Of a stretch of DNA of 22,919 nt, positions 9,549-18,300 are shown piece by piece. Location: assembly GCA_019648995.1 (NCBI GenBank), contig BLXT01007302.1:494447-517365 (forward strand). Direction: 5' to 3'. The DNA is from Plakobranchus ocellatus. Lineage: Eukaryota; Mollusca; Gastropoda; Plakobranchidae. The first letter of the stretch is position 1; every line of letters starts with the position of its first letter. The translations under genes and the position numbers were made by a program. The notes beneath the pieces were generated by a model that had not been told where the DNA came from, did not search any database, and worked only from the letters and a program-made list of their open reading frames with translations.

Positions 9549-9668
9549 AAATATATACTCCCACTACATAACTATTTTAACTATTGTGAACAAAATCATA
9601 TTGGTTCTATTAGTGCATCGTTTCTAAATGCTCATCAAACTCTAAAAGACAACAACCTTACTGTTCAA

Positions 9669-9674
9669 AATAAA
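9669..9674 (+). terminator. Poly(A) signal AATAAA, proximal
   Basis: This is the first AATAAA after exon 5 of the secreted-peptide gene, about 120 bp past its stop codon. It is a plausible cleavage signal giving a short 3'UTR. Confidence 0.4.
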
Positions 9675-9775
9675 GCAGATTCGGCATCAAAACTCAGGAA
9701 CCGAAAATAATATTAAAGAAATCAATACAAACGAGTTGTAGACTCGATTACTTCAACTGTATTTGTTCAGACTCC

Positions 9776-9781
9776 AATAAA
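9776..9781 (+). terminator. Poly(A) signal AATAAA, distal
   Basis: This is the second AATAAA downstream of exon 5. A C-rich tract begins 20 bp beyond it, at 9802. It is an alternative 3' end for the same gene. Confidence 0.4.
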
Positions 9782-9801
9782 AACTCTTCATTTTCATCTA
9801 G

Positions 9802-9827
9802 CCCTCTCCCCCTCCCCCCTCTCCCCC
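9802..9827 (-). other. C-rich tract with G-quadruplex potential on the minus strand
   Basis: Runs of C of 3, 5, 6 and 5 bases are separated by only 1-3 bases, so the minus strand has four G tracts of at least three with short loops. That meets the usual G-quadruplex pattern, and the plus strand meets the i-motif pattern. It sits just past the distal AATAAA. Confidence 0.6.
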
Positions 9828-10059
9828 GTCCTCCCTCACTATCCCAGTATCTGCGGTAGATTCTTCAACGTCATAGCCCAGGTTTTTCGTGAAGGTCGGT
9901 TGAGGACACTACTGAAGATAGATGATATTTTGTGTTTTCTAGAGGCTGTTTTCAATGCATTTGTGGGGGTTTCTGTATCTGCCAAAGGACTGGATTAAAA
10001 TCTTCAATTAAAATATCTTAACATTTGTTTTCTTGTCATGTTAAGTTTTGTTTTATTAC

Positions 10060-10181
10060 TTCAAACCTGTGTTTTGTTGAAAATGTTGTATCTTGAATTG
10101 TTGAAGTGTGTCTTTATTTTGTTGGAACGAGTCTTTATTTTGTTGGAACGAGTCTTGTTTTGTTCAAACACGTCTTGTATT
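10060..10181. repeat. ~20-bp monomer repeats at the edge of the 43-bp array
   Basis: Units such as GTTGGAACGAGTCTTTATTT, GTTGGAACGAGTCTTGTTTT and GTTCAAACACGTCTTGTATT follow each other at 20-21 bp spacing. They run without a break into the 43-bp repeat and look like its ancestral building block. Confidence 0.65.
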
Positions 10182-10489
10182 GTTGAACTGATTTGTGTTC
10201 CAATAATGACATGCGGCCTGTATTGTTGAACTGATTTGTGTTCCAATAATGACACGCGGCCTGTATCGTTGAACTGATTTGTGTTCCAATAATGACACGC
10301 GACCTGTATTATTGAACTGATTTGTGTTCCAATAATGACATGCGGCCTGTATTGTTGAACTGATTTGTGTTCGAATAATGACATGCGGCCTGTATTGTTG
10401 AACTGATTTGTGTTCCAATAATGACACGCGACCTGTATTGTTGAACTGATTTGTGTTCCAATAATGACATGCGGCCTGTATTGTTGAAA
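10182..10489. repeat. 43-bp minisatellite, seven copies
   Basis: GTTGAACTG (one copy ATTGAACTG) begins at 10182, 10225, 10268, 10311, 10354, 10397 and 10440, with a variant GTTGAAATG at 10483, an exact 43-bp period. The rest of the unit is ATTTGTGTTCCAATAATGAC followed by AYGCGRCCTGTATT. Forward and reverse open frames through it arise from the repeat and are not genes. Confidence 0.93.
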
Positions 10490-10600
10490 TGTGTCTTATA
10501 TCACTGAAATGAATTTTGCTTAATGTTATTAGAATGTACGATATACAGTGAAATGAGTTTTGCATGGTTGGAACGTCCGTTGTAGCTTTAAAATGTATGG

Positions 10601-10701
10601 TCTTCTTCTTAAGGCGCCAGTCTGGATCAGACATTGGCGATCACGGTATTCCATTCAACATAGTTCTCAGTTAAACTTATGATGAGGCTGTGGTTGTACG
10701 T
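10601..10701 (-). mobile_element. LINE 3'-end remnant (minus strand)
   Basis: On the minus strand 10701 to 10627 reads TYNHSLIISLTENYVEW then NTVIANV and a stop. This resembles the last residues of a non-LTR retrotransposon ORF2, where a W-x-x-x-I-A-N type ending is common. It is followed by CAGACTGGCGCC and a short (AAG)n tail ending at 10601. Only about 100 bp remain, consistent with 5' truncation. The exact clade is not determinable here. Confidence 0.4.
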
Positions 10702-10789
10702 ACGCTATATCTATATTGTTGAAATGGAGACCGCGACGGAGAGCTCAAATTCTGAAACACAAGCATAAACAACAGCATCAATTTATCAC

Positions 10790-11262
10790 GCATGCAAACA
10801 CACACCCACACACCCACACATTCACTCACTCATCACATATCCATCCACTCTCACATTATCAATCACTTACTCAGTCAGTCTCTCACTCACTCACTCACCC
10901 TCTCCCACGTTTACTTCCTCACTCACAGATTTACTCACCCACGAACGAACGGATTCACACATTCATTCACTCACTNNNNNNNNNNNNNNNNNNNNNNNNN
11001 NNNCACTCACTCACTCACTCACTCACTCACTCACTCACTCACTCACTCACTCACTCACTCACTCACTCACTCCTCATTCACTACTCACTCATTCACTCAC
11101 TCACTCACTCACTCACTCACTCGCTCACACAGTCACACATTCACTTACTCACACAGTCACACATTTACTCACTCACTCACTCACTCACTCACAGAATCAT
11201 ACATTTACTCACTCACTTACTCACTCACTGGCTCACGCAGTCACACATTCACCCACTCACTC
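10790..11262. repeat. TCAC tetranucleotide microsatellite, imperfect
   Basis: There are long (TCAC)n runs at about 11004-11070 and 11091-11122, with imperfect CACA, TCAT and TTAC variants on both sides. An assembly gap lies inside. Forward open frames here encode only Thr, His, Ser and Leu repeats and are not genes. Confidence 0.95.
10976..11003. other. Assembly gap of 28 N
   Basis: A run of 28 N bases lies in the middle of the TCAC array. The true length of the microsatellite is therefore unknown. Confidence 0.99.
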
Positions 11263-11419
11263 TTCATGTCGTCCCTGCTCCAAGGGTATAAGCGTTGTAA
11301 GCTCCATGTCTAGGGAACCCTCCTGATATCTGGAAAGAATCTCTGTCGCTAGCTGAAGACTGAAACTCACTTCTGTCACCTTAGCCTTAAAGATTGAGAT
11401 CACACCTTTAGAAATATAA

Positions 11420-11737
11420 TACCGACCTGTCCCAATTAAGCGCTACATCGAGCAGGAATGCAAACTCATTGCCTTTCATTCTATACTCAAAGCCATCCGA
11501 GAAAGGCATCTGAAATTCTCTGGACATTTATGCAGGGTAAACGGGCTGGAAACAAACTTTGCGCAATTTAAAACAAAAGGGAGGCAGCATAAAAATACAC
11601 AGACGGTCTATAGGTCTATATAACAAGAGAACAACCTCCAACCAGCGATCTCATCAAGGAATGAGGGGAACATAGAGCCATAATCGCTGATGTCAGCAAA
11701 GACCTACCACATGAAAAAGAAAAAAAACCTACTTAGT
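11420..11737 (+). mobile_element. LINE ORF2 C-terminal remnant (plus strand)
   Basis: From 11441 a 60-codon open stretch reads RYIEQECKLIAFHS, ILKAIRERHLKFSGHLCR and so on to a stop at 11621. The IRERxLKxxGHxxR motif is the hallmark of the region after the reverse transcriptase domain in many non-LTR retrotransposons, usually seen as RRRLRWxGHVxRM. Further on, GEHRAIIADVSK at about 11668-11703 resembles the usual WRxxIAxV ending. An A-rich tail (GAAAAAGAAAAAAAA) ends near 11728. It is 5'-truncated and carries at least one in-frame stop between the two motifs. Confidence 0.5.
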
Positions 11738-11811
11738 ACTTACTACTTGCTTTGTTGTTTCTCGGCCTAAATGAACTGGAGCCAGTAAAAAAGATCAGAA
11801 CTTCGCATTTC

Positions 11812-11975
11812 TTAATTCTTTTCTATTTTTAACCTTTTCAAAAGCTTTACTTAACTTTAAACCTGTCCATTCCTTCATGTCATCTTGCCGTCACTTTTTT
11901 CTGTCTACCTTCCCTTTTTTCTCCTTGTACAGTGCCCTATAGGATCATCTCTGCAAAACCTATTGATCTTGCTTC
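11812..11975 (+). repeat. Dispersed pyrimidine-rich repeat, copy B
   Basis: ACTTTAAACCTGT at 11854 matches copy A at 6514. A pyrimidine run follows, then GTACAGTGCCCTATAGGATC and ATCTCTGCAAAAC, matching GTAAAGTGCCGTGTAAGATC and TTTGCAAAAC in the other copies. Both copies keep the same order of blocks. Confidence 0.5.
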
Positions 11976-12369
11976 GTTTTCTGTGATATGATATCAGTCT
12001 GGAGATTTCATAAAGTTTTCAAAGGATTCCCTTTCTCATTCTACCGTAAGGAAAAAAAAAAAAGTAGATTGTATTTTTAAAAAAATGAGCACGAGTTTTT
12101 ATTGAAAGGAAATGCGTCATTTATAAATAAAAAGAAAGATTCAAAATGGCGCGATTTGCACTCCAAGCAGTGAAAGAAAAACAATATTTGCCAACAGTCA
12201 AACCTAGGAAACATTTCATTAAAATTTATGGTACTCAACTCACATTCTAATTCATCGAAACCATATGTAGATTATAGATCTAATAAACATTGACGATAAC
12301 TTTAGGTCTCTTTTGAAGAAAGAAAGGGTTTAGATCTAGATCAGAAAGCTGGTCTGTATTGGTGAATTA
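11976..12369 (+). promoter_or_regulatory. Upstream region of the large ORF, with a possible TATA box
   Basis: The region is AT-rich without coding signal. TATAAATA at 12122-12129 lies 241 bp before the ATG and could be a TATA element, but such matches are frequent in AT-rich DNA. A TAG in the frame of the large ORF lies at 12337-12339, with no convincing splice acceptor between it and the ATG. I cannot place the transcription start. Confidence 0.25.
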
Positions 12370-15300
12370 ATGATGATGTTATCTGACTCGAACAATACAG
12401 GTCTGGATCCAGAGGATCCTGATGTAACATTAAGGCCTTCAGATCATCAGCTTTGCAGAAGTGAGTCTTGTACACGCTCATGCAACCCAAACATTTCTAC
12501 TTTAAGCTCCAAAGAAGTTAATAGTCTATTTAATTTTAGATCTAAATCCACACCAGGATGTGGATCAAAATCCAGATTGACGAAAAGCCGAACGTTGCAA
12601 TTTTTTCCCCCGAGAACATTCCCATGTGAAAATGCAAGTAACCCTGGGCAGTTAACCTGTAATGAAGTTAACAAAACCCATGGGCCGAGACAAAGACCTA
12701 TCTCAGTTTCTAAATTGTTGAGACTTAGATCGAGCTCTAGATCTAGATCTAGAGAGCCAGGAAATGTAAAGAGCTCAAGATCTAGAGAGAAAATTACCAG
12801 GTTAACGGAGTCGCCAGTAAGGAAGAAACAAGCTTTAAAGCCTGTGGTGGATACCATATCCTCTAAGCTAAGGAGAACCGCGGCACAAGCGAGTCATAAA
12901 AAGGTTGAAAACACGCCAGAGCCGCCAACACAAGTATCTTCTGTCCCTCCACACAAGCGTAGGCGACGATCGCTGAGCAGGCAAGCGTCAAATTTATCAC
13001 CAACACGCGGGATACCATCGACCAAGCCGGAGAGCCAAATGCCTCCGACAAAAAGCAAGGGGGCGATACCGGTTAATTCCAGTCGAGAAACCAGTCCGAG
13101 TTTTCAGAAATTGGGATTGGCAAACTCGACGAAACAAAAAGCTCCGTCTTCAAGGAAAGGAAAGAACAGGGAGGGAGATCTGAAGTTTCCCATAGGTAGC
13201 GTGGTTAAAGTGAAACTTGTACCTCCTGAACTCGTCTACCCGGATATCCTGTGCGGCCCGCCCAAGTCTTACAGCCCAAAGAAGTTACCGAAGCAGTTTT
13301 CCACGCACCACGAAGCAAAAACTACTACTCATTTCCGCAATCAGAGTGTGAAGATACCGAACGACCTGTATCGGTGCTCTGGGAATAAGGACACGGGTCG
13401 CAACAGGAGATCACGCTCGTCCGTTTGTCTAGCTGCGAAACTGAAGGAAAGATCCAAAACTTGCCTCTCTCGGCGCTTAAGAAAGAACTGCAGTTCAGCA
13501 TTGAAGAAACAAAGGCGATCACATAAAAATGATGGATCCAGAGGAGACAAAACGAGAAGCGCAACAAAGGAACAAGAGGAAACGTTCAGCTTTTTCCGAA
13601 ATGCGGAGCAGCCTGAGCCAGTAACGTGTCCTCGCTTTAAGACTAAGAGACCGAAAGATCTCTGTCACCACAACTGCGGTGCACCTTCGTCTTTGACTGG
13701 AGAGGACGACAGCTGCAGCTGTTGTCTAAATGAAAACTCCACTGAATCTTTTTATTTCTGCAGTAGCGATAATGATGAAGATATAGAAGATGATTGTAAT
13801 GTTGCTGCTGATGATGATGACGATGGTGATGATGAGGAAGTGAATACTGACGATGATAATAAAGATAATGAAGATTTTGATGATAAAAGTGAACTAGGGG
13901 CTATAAGCAGTGAAGCCTCAAAAGGGGAACAAAGCGCTAACAGCCACACAGATAATGTCGATTTGAAAGGTAAAGACGATAGCATCAACGAGGAGGCCAA
14001 TGTTAGTAAATCAAGTGAAAACATTCCCGATGCTCATGAATTGCTGGGGTATCCCGTGTGTAAATCCCTGTCCAATTCAGAAACTGAAACATCCTCTGAA
14101 TCTTGCTCCGATAACAGCCAACCTGGAGAGGTCGATATGGCGGACACAGCTGAAAATTTCCCTACTGATTCTAAACCTACTGAGGTTGCCAATGATGGAC
14201 CATTCAATGATAAAGACGAAAAAGGCCGTTTCAAAACTGATACTAGGCCTCAATTTTTTTCATCCAATGAAGAATGCTGCTGCCAGGACGGCCGAGAGCC
14301 AAAGCTCACAGTGAAGGAGATGGTAAGATGTGTGCAGGCGAGGTTTTCATTATCGCAACCAGGATGTAGCAGATGCACTGCAACAGGCAACAACCCCCAA
14401 ACACCCCAGGCCCCCCCGCCTAAACGGAGGCTCATACAATGGCTACCTCACGCAAATCATCAAGCCAAACATGAACCACTTGATGAAGACAGAGACCTGG
14501 CGTCCCATGACTCTCCTGAGCGGCCAAAACCCAGGCCACGAAAGATAGCAGTTGTACCCCAAAGTGGGCCCGAATCTTCGGAACCAATGACAGGCATATT
14601 GAGCAGAAACTTTGAGTCTCTAAAACCAAACATTTCCGTGAAAAATCGTTCTATCCGGAACATGACAGAGAAGCTTGTAGAAGAAAGGGATGAAGACAAA
14701 CGCAAAGTTTCCCCCCCAGGAAAGGAAACTGATTTTGCCCACATTAGTAAAGCTAGGACCCCCACAGTAGAAAAAAATGCAAGCCTTGGTAGTGAGACCG
14801 CAAACAATTTTATACAGGACCCAACTTGTTCTCTACAGTCCTATGAAGCTTGTGCCGAGCAAGGTAATACTTCTAGCACTATGAAGGGCTCGGTCATCAT
14901 TGATGAGTCTGCATATCAAGATATAAATATTATGAACAATCAAAGGTCACAGCTTCAAGTGTTAATGCTAAATGATTCTTCGATGTTAGAAGTGGCTACA
15001 GCTGCAAACAACGGTGGTACCTCCACATCCAGCTCAGAGGAACCAGCCACGCATTCTATCGATCTCTCTATTTTCCACCACAGAGCAGATACCTTCTCTA
15101 TTGAGCAAGTGCAGGGACCAATGGTGGGACAATCAGGAAAAGACAAAAATGCACTGAAACAACAACATAAACCATTCGATAAAACAGATGTTCCAAGCAG
15201 TGCATTGGATGAAAACTTAAAGATTAGGGAGATACAAAAGCAGACGCGCATTCTTCAGAGCAACACGAGTTCTGAAATAATTCAAAACCATCAGAAATCT

Positions 15301-18300
15301 GACAGAAATCTTAAGCTCACATCGAGTATTCAATACCAGAAAGTTGTTACAGATAATGAGACACTCACTGACTCAGTGGAAGATTCTCCGCCAAACCAGT
15401 CTGAGTCTATGAATGATAGCCAAAGTAAAATCCTTAGGACAGCCCAGGAAAAACCTTTAGTTTCTCAACAGGAACAATTCCATTGGGCTGAGGCTTTCGA
15501 GAAAGCAAAGCTGGCAATGAAGAAAATGCGGTCTCGATCGCTCAGCCCTGCGCAGGTCAGGGCCAAAATTAACTGGCTGGTCGAGAAGGGAAAGCTGTCC
15601 CTGACCAATGCTATAAAGTCTTGGTCCAGCATTGACAATTCAGAGACCGATGTGAACTTAGATGCGTGTAAAATGCAAACTTCTAGGCATCTCGCATCTG
15701 ATGCGTCCGAGCCCCAAGCTGGCCCAAGCGAAACGTCCCTCTCCAACACAACTTCCTCTGCGACAAGGCTTCAAGGTGATTCTCATGAACCGATTTACTG
15801 CCTGAGTATTAGCCACACCAGTCCTTCCTCCAGAAGGCGAAGTGGGTGCAGTACTAATCTCCACCGAGGGTCTTCCCCATACTCTGTTCATTCTCCCGGT
15901 GCTGTCGAGGAGAGTTGTAAAACCCTCACAGCCACGGACAGTTCCCGCGGGGACGATCACTTCTCCTGCAGACGAGCGGGCACAGGTTGTGACTTCCCGG
16001 ATCTATCCAATGTGCCACCAGATGGTAAAGATTTGTGCCAAGCAAAACTTGCATTTGACCGGAATAGGGCGGACAAAGCTGATATCATGTTAGGTTCAGC
16101 TGATAGAGGAGCCACAGCTGGTCCTCACCTGCCCAGAGGCGAGGCTGCGATTCTCGGCACGTTGACATTCCCTTCACCACTATGCTCTATCAGAACGCGT
16201 TCACCTGTTCTGGAATCCATTCTAGAAACAGACTCAGTATCTGAAGGTGGCGGGTATAATCTCCTGTGTGACGCCTGTAATGACGGAGATGATATCTCGG
16301 ATAGCACACGTGTTGATGACCTTCCGTGTGAACGCCTTGATACTTCAGATGCAAACATGTGGGAGAGAGAATTGCCACGAAAGCACCATCAAGGGCAAGG
16401 ACCAGAGGAAGGAACTGGAGGAAAAGTTCAGCTGGAGACTTCATCATGTTTGATTCCGTTTGAAAATGAGCAGTCTCTGCCTCACGCGGAGGTTCCTACC
16501 CGTGCCTCTGTCTCAGACTGCAGCCGCGACACAAGGCACGAGCATGAAGACGGCTCAGGCACGGAGGACAGTAACGCCATCCTGCCGCCAGCCCCTCTCA
16601 AAACGCAGAGTCTTGTGAACGCCTGCGAGGCGGGCCACTCCGAGTCAGCCATAACGGACATGATGGCGCTAATCTCCCAGGAAGCGAACATCAAGCGCTA
16701 TCCCAGCTTTCCCGACCTCACTGACCTTGAGGATGACGTCGCGTGCGAACCGGGCGGTACCCTAGACTTGCTCGGTGGGAAAGAATCTTTCACCGCCATT
16801 CAAACCATGTTAGAGCTTGATAAGGACGAAGGAGATGTAAACGTCTGCACTGTAAACAAATCAGAGATTGTTCATGAACATTCAGTGCAAAAGGTAGATC
16901 CAGTGACAGGAAGCGAAGCGACACACAAAAGTCTTGGAAAAGGTTCAACTTTTGTTAAAAAGCTGGACGAGGAAGGGCCGTCTGTTACACATAAAGTTGT
17001 CATTGACACTACAGGCCAAGATGGTGGCTCGTCAACACCAGTCCATCCAGGGCTCTTAGACAATAAAATGATTCCTGAATACAGTCACGATTTTCCTGAG
17101 AACCGCGTCCAAAAACCAGCAGGTGAAGCTGGGGCAGTTATTGGAACGGCTCTACTACCCATGAACTGCTTCAATGCTGATGGTTGTGACGACCAACTTT
17201 TCCATAAGGAGATCCGGGCCGAGGAGGATGCTTCTCTAAGCAAAAGCGTCTCGCCAGAAAACCTGGGGCAGCATTTAAGTAACGAAATCGATAGCCAACA
17301 TATAGAATTGCCTTCTCCTCCTGCGCACAGTCCAAGTGAAGGCAGCTCGTTTTCAAGCGATTCGAATACAAACCTTTCTGGCAGTGTTCACGAAAGTTCC
17401 ATAGACTGTGAGGAAGATTCCAGTGACAGAAAAAACGACAGATCGCTGCAGACCAGGGAAAGACAAACGAATGCGCCGTTGTACGTTGCCTTTGAAGGGG
17501 AAGGGGCGATGACAGAGACAGTATCTGAAAATTCAGAATTTATTATTCCCTGCACGAAAGAAAAGATTACAAATTTGTATGAGGGATATCGAGTCGGCTG
17601 TCACATTGAATCACTGAAATTCAATCAAACTTCAAAGCAAAACGAGGTTAACTCCGCGAATAAGCCAGTTGCTGCGATAAAACCTCACTCAGACGGTGAC
17701 CAGAGTGATCTGCCCTTACAGTTGACGTTTGAAGATTACAAACCATGCCAAGAAACTGGTTACGAGACAGGTGTGAAAACCGTCGCAAAGGGCAGCACCA
17801 GAAACAGTGATAGCTGCGAGAAAGTTCAAAGCTCTGAAGAATTCGCTGTCTCTCCCAATTCTCCAAATGAAAATCCATGTAATACTGACGACATGTTGCC
17901 GTGTGTTGAGGATCAAGACTCCTCACTGTCGGGTATCCAGGCCATCAGCGGGAGTTCGGGGAGGGAATCTCCGGTAAAGGAGGCTGCACCTATTTCAGAG
18001 ATCAAGCCAGGTGATGTAAGCAATGTGTCTAGGCGAGCTCCACTTCCGCCTCCGCGTGATGGAGGCAAGGGTTATGCTCCTTCACGCGTGCCCTGTAAAC
18101 TACATTGTGAAATTATTCAAAGTGAAAATAAAACAAAATGTTCCGAGCCCGAAAGCTCTCAAGGAAACACAGAAGATAATGCGGAAGCGACAGCGTTTGA
18201 AGAGGCCTTGGAAGGCGCCTTAGAGCACACGACTACAAAAGGTAGAGATGATTTAAGGAACTTTGATGAAAAGGACGTTAGCTCATGCAACAGCATTGGC

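Noticed and set aside
9040-9627. 195-codon ORF with hydrophobic stretches
   Set aside because: It runs over T-rich intron DNA and across the strong splice acceptor at 9524. The apparent membrane segments reflect T-rich codons.
10061-10634. Reverse-strand ORFs with a 43-residue repeat (NQFNNTGR / CHYWNTNQ type)
   Set aside because: The 43-bp unit happens to lack stops in all three reverse frames, so the protein repeat of 43 residues is just three DNA units read in turn. There is no start or splice support.
10716-11313. Thr-His-Ser-Leu repeat ORFs
   Set aside because: They are translations of the TCAC microsatellite and run through the N gap.
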